DNA of 26,179 nt from positions 1 through 26,179 of IMG/VR virus record IMGVR_UViG_3300045135_000408. One strand, written 5' to 3'. Positions 6,659 through 16,253 of this stretch are shown here, one piece after another (the first letter of the stretch is position 1; every line of letters begins with the position of its first letter). Source of the DNA: a virus. The position numbers and the translations under genes are program-made. The notes below the pieces were generated by a model. It saw nothing but the letters and a program-made list of their open reading frames with translations, was not told the DNA's origin and did no database searches.

Positions 6659-8356
6659 TTACGACATCGCAATTGCAAAGAAACCTAGGTCTTCGCCAAG
6701 TGCAGGAGGTGCGACAAGACTTCGTGCAAGTTTCTTCAAAGCACCACCATCAGATGCGTCTGATATAATCAAGTCATCTGAATTTTGCACTGATGTTGCT
6801 CTTGTTAGACCGTTAACCAAGTTAGTTACTGCACCTGTCTGGTCGAGAGATGCGGCGCTAACTGAACCACTTGCAATAGTTGTTGCCACTGACATTGTAG
6901 TATCTTGTAAATCTGTCATTGTTGATGATACTGTACCAGTCACATCACCAGTCAAAGTAACTGTGAGTGATGGGTCGTTAAATGTAGCATCGATATAAAA
7001 TCTGTTATTTGCATCGTCATGATGCAATGTGATTGCATTACCTGTACCTTGTACTGTTCCACCAGTATTTGATGTATTTTCGAATGCGCCTATTCTATCT
7101 CTTAATGCTTCAAGACCTGTTGTTGTTAGATTGTCTAAATCAGTATTTGTCTTCAATGCAAGAGCATTAGTCATTGTCGTTGCAAAGGAAGCATCATCTC
7201 CAAGAGATGCGGCAAGTTCATCAAGCGTATCAAGTGCGGCAGGTGAACTATTAATTAAGTTAGCAACTGCAGTTCTGACATATGCGGTTGAAGCAACTCT
7301 CTGTCCGTTATCTGTTTGTTCTGCAGTAAATACATTCATATCTACTGTATTAGGTATAGTAACTACACGTTGATTACCCTTTGTGATAGTTACTGTTGCG
7401 CCAGCACTTTCTGTCGCAGTTGAAGTTCCATCTGCAGAACGAACTGTAAGAACATCGCCTGCTTTTGAGATAACTCTAAATTCTTTATTATTATTTGATT
7501 GAGCGGCACCAGTTACTTCGATAACATCACCATATGATACACTACCGAAAGATGATCCACCACCTGTGATTGTATTACTATTACTAAATGCAATGTTTGT
7601 TACACCAGAAACAACTGAACTTGCGGCGGCATTCTTTTTCATGTCAATATAGAAACTATCAGCATGTGATGAGTTAGTTCCTTCTACAATAGAGAAACCA
7701 CCATCTGCACCTATGACATTATTAGAGAGAACAGTTTTACCACCACTCATACCAACAGAACCTATATGTCCTCCAGTAGACTTTTCAAATTCGACAAACA
7801 AATCAGAAGTAGTATCGTTACCATTTTTATCTTTAATTTTTAATCTTGGTGCATTATCTTCTAATAATATTTCTGAAGTATCTATAGTTACGTTGTCATT
7901 AAGTTGTGTTACACCAGTTACAATCAGTTTAGTATTGAGTGTAAGTCCAACATCAGGAGTATGTGTAAGCGTTACGTCTTGGTCATTACCAAAATAGAGT
8001 ACTGCGCTGTCTGCAAAATATGCATCTGAGAAACCTTTTGATGCAGAACCTATAGTCGCACCATCGTTTGCGTCAGGTAGTAAATCAGTACCAACATTAA
8101 TCGTAGGAACAGTTAAAGACGTTGTTGCTACAACATCATCAATGTACAAGTTAGCAAATCTTGTTCCAGTTGCTCCAATATCATGTGTGCTATCTGCACT
8201 TGCTAGTATACTATTAGCAATAGTCGTTGATGCATCTGCAATTGTAATTTTAGTTGCTGTTGCGTTGTCATCAATACCTGTTGATGCAAATGTGGTAATC
8301 GTACCACCATCTACTCTGTTACCTGATACTCTCGGTTGTGCGCCTACATACTTCAT
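6659..8356 (-). CDS. Tail fibre protein (565 aa)
   Basis: The sequence is Thr/Ser/Asp/Ala-rich with fibre hallmarks. Residues 58-79 and 95-116 carry a repeated 'IGA.G.RFANLYIDD / IGSASKGFSDAYFAD' motif, common in phage fibres. Residues 356-403 carry the widespread 'STAYVRTAV...LDTLDELAASLGDD..FATT' fibre segment. Residues 254-326 form a module (VTGAAQSNNNKEFRVIS) shared with the 2214-residue protein. The C-terminus LGEDLGFFAIAMS is short and hydrophobic, with no obvious receptor domain, so the tip may be formed with a partner protein. The start lies two bases after the preceding stop. It is probably a trimeric fibre, with family placement by motif only. Confidence 0.8.
   Translation of the reverse strand: MKYVGAQPRVSGNRVDGGTITTFASTGIDDNATATKITIADASTTIANSILASADSTHDIGATGTRFANLYIDDVVATTSLTVPTINVGTDLLPDANDGATIGSASKGFSDAYFADSAVLYFGNDQDVTLTHTPDVGLTLNTKLIVTGVTQLNDNVTIDTSEILLEDNAPRLKIKDKNGNDTTSDLFVEFEKSTGGHIGSVGMSGGKTVLSNNVIGADGGFSIVEGTNSSHADSFYIDMKKNAAASSVVSGVTNIAFSNSNTITGGGSSFGSVSYGDVIEVTGAAQSNNNKEFRVISKAGDVLTVRSADGTSTATESAGATVTITKGNQRVVTIPNTVDMNVFTAEQTDNGQRVASTAYVRTAVANLINSSPAALDTLDELAASLGDDASFATTMTNALALKTNTDLDNLTTTGLEALRDRIGAFENTSNTGGTVQGTGNAITLHHDDANNRFYIDATFNDPSLTVTLTGDVTGTVSSTMTDLQDTTMSVATTIASGSVSAASLDQTGAVTNLVNGLTRATSVQNSDDLIISDASDGGALKKLARSLVAPPALGEDLGFFAIAMS
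7379..7597 (-). other. Shared fibre module (NNNK type) in the 565-residue fibre
   Basis: Encodes residues 254-326. It resembles a segment near the C-terminus of the 2214-residue protein (about 9960-10200): both run FSN-N-I, then GD/GK-I-VTGA/VSGA, then NNNKE/NNNKK, then ESA/NESASNAVTI. This is consistent with domain sharing. Confidence 0.55.
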
Positions 8357-8358
8357 GA

Positions 8359-8694
8359 TTAAATGTCCTCTAATATACTAGCGATTACATTCAGTGATGA
8401 TGCTGTATTTGACGTTACTGCAAGTTTATCGCTCTCTGCTAGAACAATTTTCTGTCCACTAATAAATGAGAGTGTCGAGTTCGCTGGTATGTTTAGATTG
8501 TTTCCAATCACAACATATGAAGTTGCAGAGTTATCATAAATTTCAACATCAACTGTAATAGCACTAGAATGAACATTAGCGAGTTCTAGACTAATAATCA
8601 TACTACGCTTTCCTGTTGCAGAAGGAGCAGTATACAAATCAGTTCTAGCGGTCCCAACGCCACTTGCTATACTATTTTGAAAGTCGTTTGCCAT
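8359..8694 (-). CDS. Small beta-sandwich-like virion protein, copy A (111 aa)
   Basis: Paralog of the gene at 6288-6623, with equal length. Its pattern is 'TDLYTAPSATGKRSMIISLELAN', 'VDVEIYD', 'LNIPANSTLSF', 'IVLAESDKLAVTS' and a closing 'SSLNVIASILEDI'. Predicted all-beta, no cysteine, no signal peptide. It lies directly before the 565-residue fibre with only two bases between them, which suggests a product made in step with the fibre. Function is unknown; adaptor or capping subunit is inferred from the flanking arrangement. Confidence 0.7.
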   Translation of the reverse strand: MANDFQNSIASGVGTARTDLYTAPSATGKRSMIISLELANVHSSAITVDVEIYDNSATSYVVIGNNLNIPANSTLSFISGQKIVLAESDKLAVTSNTASSLNVIASILEDI

Positions 8695-8715
8695 TTTATT
8701 CCTCTATCTTTCTAC

Positions 8716-8723
8716 TATTTATT
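8716..8723 (-). promoter_or_regulatory. Possible late promoter box AATAAATA
   Basis: One base off TATAAATA. It overlaps the stop of the 113-residue gene, 22 bases before copy A of the 111-residue gene. Weak evidence. Confidence 0.3.
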
Positions 8724-9060
8724 CAACAAATCCATGAGCATCAAAATCAGTAACATCTCCGAATGATGCCATAGGATGCATATCGTATGCTTGTGGTTCT
8801 GCTTCACTAATTCTAAAAGTATCAACTTCACCTTTTAGATTATTCATACTTTCTACTAGACTTTCTGAACCAGGACGGAGAGTTACATTAATTGTTGATA
8901 AGTCGCCCAAATCACTTTTTATCGAATTAACACCACTGGTCAAGTTGTTACCTAAGTCTGTGTTAAGACCTGCTAAGTCACCAACTTTCTGTCCTAGTGT
9001 GTTTGTATTATCAAACCACTGTTTCATACTAATTAATCTTGTAAAATCAATAATCGCCAT
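8719..9060 (-). CDS. Small helical/coiled-coil virion protein (113 aa)
   Basis: Paralog of the preceding 93-residue protein. Both have an early Trp-containing start (MKQWFDNTNTLGQKVGDLAG), then two rounds of 'N.L..GVNSIKSDLGDL' and 'LVESMNNLKGEVD'. Heptad-like Leu/Ile spacing suggests short coiled coils. A longer C-terminal tail (AYDMHPMASFGDVTDFDAHG) is unique to this copy. No Shine-Dalgarno sequence is visible in the six bases before ATG, and the previous stop is two bases away, so translation probably relies on coupling. It may be a fibre base or whisker-like component; this is inferred. Confidence 0.65.
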   Translation of the reverse strand: MAIIDFTRLISMKQWFDNTNTLGQKVGDLAGLNTDLGNNLTSGVNSIKSDLGDLSTINVTLRPGSESLVESMNNLKGEVDTFRISEAEPQAYDMHPMASFGDVTDFDAHGFVE

Positions 9061-9062
9061 TT

Positions 9063-9344
9063 TTATGCAAACGCAATCAATACTGGTCTAGTCAATGTTG
9101 AAGCACCACTTAATGCATCAAAATCAGATTTGATTTCATTCATTGATCCCACAAGATTGGACTTCTGTGCAGTAGTTAGTTGCGTCAAGTCTCCTTGTTC
9201 GTTGTCTAGTTCGTTTAATCCACCCACTACGTTTGTAGCAGTTGTAGTGATTGTAGCAGTGTCACCAAGATTAGTAGAGATAGTATTAGTTTTACTTCTC
9301 CATTGGTCTAAACTGTCTGTTATATTTACTACTGTTACTGCCAT
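9063..9344 (-). CDS. Small helical/coiled-coil virion protein (93 aa)
   Basis: The protein starts MAVTVVNITDSLDQWRSKTN, a 'W..KTN.I....GD' opening often seen at the N-termini of marine-phage fibres. It continues with 'NVVGGLNELDNEQGDLTQLT' and 'NLVGSMNEIKSDFDAL'. These repeats match the 113-residue protein. GGAG stands nine bases before the ATG. It looks like a fibre N-terminal domain that exists as a separate small gene, probably a structural connector. I cannot name a family. Confidence 0.65.
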   Translation of the reverse strand: MAVTVVNITDSLDQWRSKTNTISTNLGDTATITTTATNVVGGLNELDNEQGDLTQLTTAQKSNLVGSMNEIKSDFDALSGASTLTRPVLIAFA

Positions 9345-9345
9345 T

Positions 9346-9567
9346 TTATTTCTCCAAAACTTTTATAAGCATGTTTTTTATTTCACTCATTTCATCTTTG
9401 AGAGTATTTATCTCATCACATAGAGTGGCAACTTTTTGTTTTTCTGCTTGCTTATTACGATATTTTGTCATAAACTGTACATATTCTATTCGATTAGTAT
9501 TAACAATAGCACCACTTTCTCTTTCTCTTTCTAAGTCTGTATATCCTTCTACTTTAATTCTATTCAT
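9346..9567 (-). CDS. Small conserved-type protein with C-terminal coiled coil (73 aa)
   Basis: The N-terminal half is charged (LERERESGAIVNTNRIEYVQ) and resembles the 'RD..S.AIiNtd...Y' proteins found beside baseplate genes in marine T4-like phages. The C-terminal half (residues about 45-72) has regular Ile/Leu/Met heptads (LCDEINTLKDEMSEIKNMLI), a good coiled coil. The gap to the giant protein before it is one base. A baseplate accessory or assembly factor is likely; this rests on context. Confidence 0.65.
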   Translation of the reverse strand: MNRIKVEGYTDLERERESGAIVNTNRIEYVQFMTKYRNKQAEKQKVATLCDEINTLKDEMSEIKNMLIKVLEK

Positions 9568-9568
9568 T

Positions 9569-12500
9569 TTATACCGCCAATGCTATAACTCTCAAGTTTT
9601 TAATTTTAGGTACTGCACAGAATGTAGTTGATTTGAATACAAACTTAACAGCAATAGTTGAGAATTCAGGTAGTCCTTCAACCAAATGTGTTCTTTCTCT
9701 AAAAGTATTTTCGTTTTCATCAGCAACATCTGAAATTTCTGTTGCAGTCAGTGTATAAGGTATTTCATTGAATTGCTTTTCAGAACCATCAGTCAATACT
9801 TTATAATACACTTCCATCAACGCACCATTTGGTCTATTCATTTCATAAAGAATTTTAATAGCAGTACATGGATTCTCTAGAGTAAATCTTCTAGTCACAT
9901 AGTTTGCTAAGTTTGTCGCTCCAGATGGTGCAATATCATCTAAGAACTTCTCATGCTGTACTATAGTGACTGCATTAGACGCACTTTCGTTAGTACCAGG
10001 TGCTGGTGTCACAGATACAGTTGCAGTAGTATCATCATTGAGATAGTCTGAAATCAGATATTTCTTATTGTTATTTGCGTTTGATGCACCACTCACTGTA
10101 ATAAACTTACCTATATCAAGTGTGTCAAATAGACCTCTTGCAGTAGCATTTGTTGTAGTGATATTACTATTAGTATTTGAGAATGCGACATTAGTGTTTG
10201 CATTCACTGCAGTTCTATCATCATGCGTGGTCATATTTACATCAGTTTCTACTAAGTTATCAATTCTGTTTGCTACCATACAAAGTGAAACACGTTGACT
10301 ATCAATCATCGGTGAAACAAATTCATTCAGTGTATTCATTGTTGCTTTCAATTGTGCAGAATAACCTAGTGATGGTTGATTATCAATTGAGAATATGACT
10401 TTTCTTTCAGTCTGATATACATTACCATTATCAGGTACAGGTAAATAACCAGTGAATGTACCTGCGCTGTTAGCAATATTCATATCATATGTAAGAGAGG
10501 TGTCAGCAAATCTAATGTTAGTTATAGATGGTTGAACAATATCAGCAACGATATTTCTTCTTGCTTGAATATCATTACCACCTACTGTATCTGCAGACAA
10601 TCCAGATACACCTCCAACGACATTACTGCCAGTAACTTCAATTACATAATTATCTGCAGTTACGGGAGCAACAACTGTATGAGAACCATTTAGTTCTGTC
10701 TCGGGAATACCATTTGTCGTTGAGTTAGCACCATAGAATCCTGTCGCCACACCATCAATTACAACAGTGTCGCCAGCAGTGAATCCATGATTTCTTTGCG
10801 TTACACGAATTTTGTTTGTATTTGGTGCAGTTTCAAATGGGTCTGCCTGTAGAACTGTGAAACCATTTCTCACATTATTAAACTCAATTGTAGAAACATT
10901 TGAAACAAATGATGCACGATGAATTGTCATCTTGATATCTCTTGTCTGATGAGGTGTCCATGTACCCCCATTTTGAGATAAGAACATAGTACCAGTCAAT
11001 GGGTTTCTAGAAACAACTCTATTATCACCCAAATTCAGACCACCAAGTTCTGAGTAGTAAACTCTACATCCAGGTTCATCAACTTTAATTAGTATCGCAT
11101 ATGTAACATCTTGCGCCATAAAGACAGGACTATCAAAAGTTACTGTAGTAGCAACAGATGCATCTGCCGATACACTAACATCTGCAGGATTAATAATTTT
11201 CTGTGCTAGTATTTTCTGTCCAGGGAACCCATCTTTTGTATTTACAACTTGAATGATGATTGGTCGTAAACCAGCACTTTCAAAGAACAAGTCAACTTTA
11301 GTCATCATCACACCATCTAGACAATTAGAAATAACAAAGGTTTGTGCCAGTGGATCGTGACCGCCCCAACCGCCGCCTCCGCCGCCATCTCCGCTATCAC
11401 CATTATCGCCTGTAGATGGAGGTGGTTGTATTCTAGAAGTTGCTTGGAAACGAGTAGACCCTGTGATGTTTCTGGTAATTTCACGTTCATCTTGTACACG
11501 GTCACGAACAAAGTTTGCTTGTCTGAGAGACAATATTGTTTCTTCTCTTGTTTCGTTAATCCCTGTTGCGCTAAAAATCTTTTCTGCTTTTGTACTATGA
11601 TTACCAGTAGTGATACTATTTGTAGTATTATCAATCAGACGTAAAGTTCTGTCACCAGTTCTAAACTTAACTGTATCTGTGTTAGGTATGACGAATACTC
11701 CAGTAAATACACCATCATCATCTGTAATTCTATCATCATTAAACTTTTTCAAGTTTTTATAGATATCAGTTGATGTTGCTGTCGATACACCATTAACTGC
11801 GCTTATTGTACACTGGTTCTTGACACCACTTGCATTATCAACAGAACCTGTCAGAGTATCATTAACTGCAAATCCACCTTTTCTGTTTGCAATGTGAATT
11901 ACAATTGGAAGACCATTAGCATTATCACTATTATCAGGTCCTTGATAAGTTACAACTGCAGATGCTTGAATACGCTGTGCAGTACCTCCAGAAGTGTATG
12001 CTGTTATCGCACTAACTGGTGATGCGGCGGTATCTGCATTTACGATTGTAAATGTATTTGCACTAGTGTCTACACTTTCAACAAAGAAATATTTGAATTC
12101 ATCACCAACTTTGTTTAGTTCTGTTGAACCTCCAATATTTGAAAATTCTACAATATGACCTACTGCAATACCATTCACACTCGCTACTGTGATTGTAGTT
12201 GTGTTACCAACTTGTACTACATTTGAAACTGAAGTTGCTGTATGTGCTACGTTCTTAATAACATCACCAACTGCAAAAGCGGCAACTGGTTGTGCAGTAT
12301 TTGTTAGTGGGTTTGCAAAAGTACCAAATGTTCTTGCATCATCACTATCTGCATATGAACCAGGGTCTTGCAGTGGGAAGAAGTTAAAGTCGCTTCTGTT
12401 TGTAGAAGTTACTGTCAACTTGTCATCAGGTTTAACATACGCTCCAACATTTACATTATCAAAGAATGCATTTACTTTTGTTCTTGGTTTCATACCTTCT

Positions 12501-15500
12501 GCATGAATATGAACAGGCACTTCACGCATGAATGGAATCATAGAAATATCTACAATTCTATCACCTAATGCTTTATCTACATTTTCATTTACTAGAGTAG
12601 TTTCAACACCAACATTTATTTGTCCAACTTGTTGTGTACCAGTTTGTTGTAGAAGAACACCATTCCATCCACCTTGCTGTGAAGTACCAATTCTTTGCTC
12701 ACCAGTAAAGATTTGTTCTCCAAACCACTGGTCTTGCCAACCTTCCCATACTGTTCCTTCAACTCCAATTTCATCTGCTAAGAATTGAATTGCGTCAAAG
12801 TTATTATCATCAACAACTACGAGGTCAGGTCTACGAGTTGTATCTTTCCAGTCATCAGATGCAGGTGTTAATTCTAATTCACCAGTGAATGCGGCAACTT
12901 TATATGCATTCACTTCCATATGGTCTGTAGCATACGGATTCTCTAGATATTTTAATTCATTATAGTCCAGTGTGATAATACCATCTCTGTGTTTTTTATA
13001 GAACTTGCCAGTTCTTTCAACATCAGTTGCTAATGTTTCTACCATACTAACAATTTCACTATGCGCCATTGGACGTGCGAGTTTACGCTTTCTATCTACA
13101 GAAATTCTATAATCTGGAGAACCTACGTTACCAATACCATGACCTTGAAAGTTATCTACAATAAATCCATTCTTCAATCTAGGATTACCATCAGCATCTT
13201 CAACAAGTAAATCTGTCGTTGCTTTTTCAAGAAGTGTCAATGCACTAATCTCTTCAAGAGTTCTAATTCTGGTCTCTAGTTGACCAATATCTTTCATAGT
13301 GTATCTTCTATTCTTCAATTTTCTAGCAACTACTTCACTTGTGTTAATAACATAAGGTTTATAAGTCACTTCAAAAAGTGTCATTGCTTTGCCAAGGTCA
13401 AGAGGTGGTCTAGGATTAATATCAGGAACACCTTTTACTAGTTTGAGTTCACCATCAAAGTTCATTACAATCTTATCGATACGACCAATATAGTAAGAGA
13501 AGTCAGCATCAAACGTAGTACCAAACGATGGAAGTTCTGATTTAGATGAACCAGAAGATGTAAAGTTTACACCAGCATCATCAATTCTAGGTCTAAAGTC
13601 TAAAGCATCTCTCAAGTCAAAAGTTTTACCTGTGCCTTCAGATTTATATTGTGGAATATTTTCATAATCTACAACACCATCATAACTGTCTACTGAGAAA
13701 TAATCACCAGCACCATGTGTGAAGTAATCAAATGTAACAAGTATTTGACCACTAGGTGCAGGTCTTCCAGGTCTTAGTCTGATTGCCGCTAAGTCGTAGT
13801 ATGCGTCTTTCTGTCCAGTATCAAACTCATAACGACTAGTAATGTCTTGGTCACTTGAAGTTGGTGTAGTCGAGAAGTCTGCCGCCATCTTAACAGATTT
13901 TAGAACATACCCGTCTGCTTTGCCGAGAGTAATTAATGTCTTTGTTGCCGCCGCTTCAGTTGTAATTGTAACTGTTTGATTTGTATTAAGTGTCTTTGAT
14001 TTTTCTGCACTATCTGTGCTTGTAATTTTAACAGATGCAATCAAATCAACTGTATCGCCGTTGGTCATTGGACTTGAACTTAATGCGTTTAGACCAGTAA
14101 ATGTTACTGTTCTATCACTCGCACTAAGAGTAATATTCGATGATGTGATATCTAGAATATCACCTGCACTTCTAGCAGAACCACCTGCTGGTGTGTTTAC
14201 AGTAAGAACAAAATCTTGTAGATTTGTAGATGATGCAAAACTTTCGTTAGTTCCAGCACATGTAAACTGTAACTGTTGTGAAGAAACTGCAACTGCAGTA
14301 AATTTACGTCTTACGATATATACAGAAGACAATACGTTATCTGGATTCGCAACACCATCTCCACGAATTTTTCTCATTCTAAAGAAACCAGTATCATAGA
14401 CAAGAAGTTTTCTGTCTGGTCTCACTAGTTCTGCAGACATACGCTTTACGTTACCACCCGAAACTACATTACCTGCGGCAGTTGTTGTGTTAGCAGTTAA
14501 TTCTAAAGTTAAATTGTTTGTTGGATGACCTGTAGCAACTTCACCAATATCTACTTCATTTAAGAAAAGTCTGTCGCCTGCTTGCACCTGAGAATTAAAC
14601 AGAGTACCAACACCAGTAACAGTAGCATCTGCATCTGCAGTTGAGGCAGTTCCACTCAATGCTACAAACTTAGGATTAATATCACACTTAAATACTGCAC
14701 TACCTACGGTCGCATTATCACCAAATGCTCTTGCTTGTCTAGCAAAGTCTTTACCATCATTCATTTGAATATCAAAGATACCCAATTTGAATTTCTTATC
14801 AGATAAAGTTCCTGTATAGTCACCATCATGCAACTGGAATGCTCTCACATTACAAGTACCAATTGATGCTGGAGAACCACCTATAAAGTCATCATAGATG
14901 TGAATTTCTTCAAAATCATCAATCTCTGGCATACTTGTTACATTCTTAACAAGAACAAAGTTACCAGTTGGGGTTTGAATAGGTGTATCAACTACACGAT
15001 TAAATGTTCTAGGTTTATCTGCTTCGACAAATTTAGTAATTTGAGTTTCAATTTCATAACCTTGAACATATGCTTTACCAGGTTCTACACCAAGTGCTAA
15101 TTTATCAGAACTACCGCCATCTGCTGTGGTAAATATACCTCTATTACCACCATTAATTAAATGTTCACGAATATCTAGTTTGAAAGGTTTAACTTCATAA
15201 TCTCCACTCTCATCAAATGTTCGTCTTGCAAATTCTTCTTGAAGATAATTATAGTCTGCTTTCTTTTTAATTTTAGCAATCACACCATTTTCAACTCTCA
15301 CTAGTTCGATAAAGTCAGTATCATCTGTAGCAGTAAGAGACTTCTTTTCTAGTGTTAAAGTTACTTTATAACGATGTGCGCCAGGTGCGGCATAGTTAGA
15401 AGCACCTTGTGCGTTATCTTTCAGTGTAGCATCTTCTTCTGGAGTTGTAGTTGCTTGACCAACTTTGAAACCAACTCTATAAGAAGGATATGGAGAGTAA

Positions 15501-16213
15501 TTGTCAAGAAGTATTGTTTGTGCATCGTTTGCTACAAAAAATCCATTTACAAAGAAAACACCTGCTTGTATTTGAACGGCAGAACCAGCACCTACTGTAT
15601 CATTGTCACCAGCAGTTGCAACAGCACCAGCATCAAATCTATCTGCCGCAGTGGCAGTATTTATTGTACCAGTTGTTAAAAGTGCCGCTGAGATTTCAGT
15701 AGTCTGGTCTGCGGTTAGTTGTGGGTTCTTTGCTTGTGTATTGTCAGCATTAGTAGCAGTTACAGTTTCACCAATTGCAAATGTGTTGGTCGCATTATTA
15801 GTACCACTATCTTCATATTTAATATAGAGTGTTAATGGAGTAGTCGAGGTGGCCGCAAGTGTTCCTATAACTCTCGCTTTAACACCCGTTTCACTACCAG
15901 TGATAACTTTGTTTACAAAATCTGCTCTGTAACTTTCTACGTTTTGAGCATTAAATGTAGATTGTACTTTAATAAAGTAGTATTCACTATCGAATGCAAT
16001 ATCACCAGGAATAACCTGAGAACCTTCTTCGAACATGTGTCGACCAAATCTTTCAATCTGATTTTGTAAAATAGATTGTAGTTGGGTTAACTCTCTCGCC
16101 TGAACAGGAAATCCAGGACGAAAGAGTACCCTTTGAAATTTTTTCGACTTAGCACCAGTGGCACCTTCAAAGTCATCATAATATGGGTCTACATTAAAGT
16201 CTATAACTGCCAT
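9569..16213 (-). CDS. Giant DUF4815-type baseplate/tail structural protein (2214 aa)
   Basis: The N-terminus (VDPYYDDFEGATGAKSKKFQ, then 'FRPGFPVQARELTQLQSILQ') is the hallmark of DUF4815 phage proteins, and conserved segments such as FDLRDALDFRPRIDD lie further on. The middle contains several inserted beta modules: a 'VTGVGTLFNSQVQAGDRLF' type near residue 530-590, and two 'HGF..GD.V...' or 'VGHIVEFSN' modules resembling FCCH-like domains. Near residue 1610 a Gly-rich linker (GDGGGGGGWGGHDPLAQTF) precedes a conserved beta domain. In T4 the genes after gp8 are gp9 and gp10; this protein takes that place but is not recognisably homologous. GGAG lies eight bases before ATG. It is probably an outer baseplate component that links to fibres. 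Confidence 0.85.
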   Translation of the reverse strand: MAVIDFNVDPYYDDFEGATGAKSKKFQRVLFRPGFPVQARELTQLQSILQNQIERFGRHMFEEGSQVIPGDIAFDSEYYFIKVQSTFNAQNVESYRADFVNKVITGSETGVKARVIGTLAATSTTPLTLYIKYEDSGTNNATNTFAIGETVTATNADNTQAKNPQLTADQTTEISAALLTTGTINTATAADRFDAGAVATAGDNDTVGAGSAVQIQAGVFFVNGFFVANDAQTILLDNYSPYPSYRVGFKVGQATTTPEEDATLKDNAQGASNYAAPGAHRYKVTLTLEKKSLTATDDTDFIELVRVENGVIAKIKKKADYNYLQEEFARRTFDESGDYEVKPFKLDIREHLINGGNRGIFTTADGGSSDKLALGVEPGKAYVQGYEIETQITKFVEADKPRTFNRVVDTPIQTPTGNFVLVKNVTSMPEIDDFEEIHIYDDFIGGSPASIGTCNVRAFQLHDGDYTGTLSDKKFKLGIFDIQMNDGKDFARQARAFGDNATVGSAVFKCDINPKFVALSGTASTADADATVTGVGTLFNSQVQAGDRLFLNEVDIGEVATGHPTNNLTLELTANTTTAAGNVVSGGNVKRMSAELVRPDRKLLVYDTGFFRMRKIRGDGVANPDNVLSSVYIVRRKFTAVAVSSQQLQFTCAGTNESFASSTNLQDFVLTVNTPAGGSARSAGDILDITSSNITLSASDRTVTFTGLNALSSSPMTNGDTVDLIASVKITSTDSAEKSKTLNTNQTVTITTEAAATKTLITLGKADGYVLKSVKMAADFSTTPTSSDQDITSRYEFDTGQKDAYYDLAAIRLRPGRPAPSGQILVTFDYFTHGAGDYFSVDSYDGVVDYENIPQYKSEGTGKTFDLRDALDFRPRIDDAGVNFTSSGSSKSELPSFGTTFDADFSYYIGRIDKIVMNFDGELKLVKGVPDINPRPPLDLGKAMTLFEVTYKPYVINTSEVVARKLKNRRYTMKDIGQLETRIRTLEEISALTLLEKATTDLLVEDADGNPRLKNGFIVDNFQGHGIGNVGSPDYRISVDRKRKLARPMAHSEIVSMVETLATDVERTGKFYKKHRDGIITLDYNELKYLENPYATDHMEVNAYKVAAFTGELELTPASDDWKDTTRRPDLVVVDDNNFDAIQFLADEIGVEGTVWEGWQDQWFGEQIFTGEQRIGTSQQGGWNGVLLQQTGTQQVGQINVGVETTLVNENVDKALGDRIVDISMIPFMREVPVHIHAEGMKPRTKVNAFFDNVNVGAYVKPDDKLTVTSTNRSDFNFFPLQDPGSYADSDDARTFGTFANPLTNTAQPVAAFAVGDVIKNVAHTATSVSNVVQVGNTTTITVASVNGIAVGHIVEFSNIGGSTELNKVGDEFKYFFVESVDTSANTFTIVNADTAASPVSAITAYTSGGTAQRIQASAVVTYQGPDNSDNANGLPIVIHIANRKGGFAVNDTLTGSVDNASGVKNQCTISAVNGVSTATSTDIYKNLKKFNDDRITDDDGVFTGVFVIPNTDTVKFRTGDRTLRLIDNTTNSITTGNHSTKAEKIFSATGINETREETILSLRQANFVRDRVQDEREITRNITGSTRFQATSRIQPPPSTGDNGDSGDGGGGGGWGGHDPLAQTFVISNCLDGVMMTKVDLFFESAGLRPIIIQVVNTKDGFPGQKILAQKIINPADVSVSADASVATTVTFDSPVFMAQDVTYAILIKVDEPGCRVYYSELGGLNLGDNRVVSRNPLTGTMFLSQNGGTWTPHQTRDIKMTIHRASFVSNVSTIEFNNVRNGFTVLQADPFETAPNTNKIRVTQRNHGFTAGDTVVIDGVATGFYGANSTTNGIPETELNGSHTVVAPVTADNYVIEVTGSNVVGGVSGLSADTVGGNDIQARRNIVADIVQPSITNIRFADTSLTYDMNIANSAGTFTGYLPVPDNGNVYQTERKVIFSIDNQPSLGYSAQLKATMNTLNEFVSPMIDSQRVSLCMVANRIDNLVETDVNMTTHDDRTAVNANTNVAFSNTNSNITTTNATARGLFDTLDIGKFITVSGASNANNNKKYLISDYLNDDTTATVSVTPAPGTNESASNAVTIVQHEKFLDDIAPSGATNLANYVTRRFTLENPCTAIKILYEMNRPNGALMEVYYKVLTDGSEKQFNEIPYTLTATEISDVADENENTFRERTHLVEGLPEFSTIAVKFVFKSTTFCAVPKIKNLRVIALAV
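11365..11400 (-). other. GC-rich patch coding the glycine linker of the giant protein
   Basis: A run of GGC/GGA/GGT-type codons stands out in otherwise AT-rich DNA. It stays in frame and marks the boundary before the DPLAQTF domain. Confidence 0.6.
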
Positions 16214-16245
16214 TTATCGCTCCAATACTCGTTCTAATCTAATAT

Positions 16246-16253
16246 TATTTAGA
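16246..16253 (-). promoter_or_regulatory. Possible weak late promoter box TCTAAATA
   Basis: Lies in the 40-base gap between gp8 and the giant gene, abutting the gp8 stop. It differs from TATAAATA at one position (C for A at position 2). Listed because the gap is otherwise unexplained. Confidence 0.25.

Noticed and set aside
11365-11400. GC-rich patch as a possible terminator hairpin
   Set aside because: It is an in-frame Gly-codon run in the giant protein, with no T-tract after it on the transcribed strand.
12189-12788. Overlapping plus-strand reading frames inside the giant gene
   Set aside because: They lie antisense to a long conserved coding frame, have no ribosome sites and encode Cys/Val-rich low-complexity products. 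They are shadows.
9569-16213. Naming the giant protein gp10 or gp9
   Set aside because: The position fits, but no T4 gp9 or gp10 motif is visible. DUF4815-type is the most that the sequence supports.
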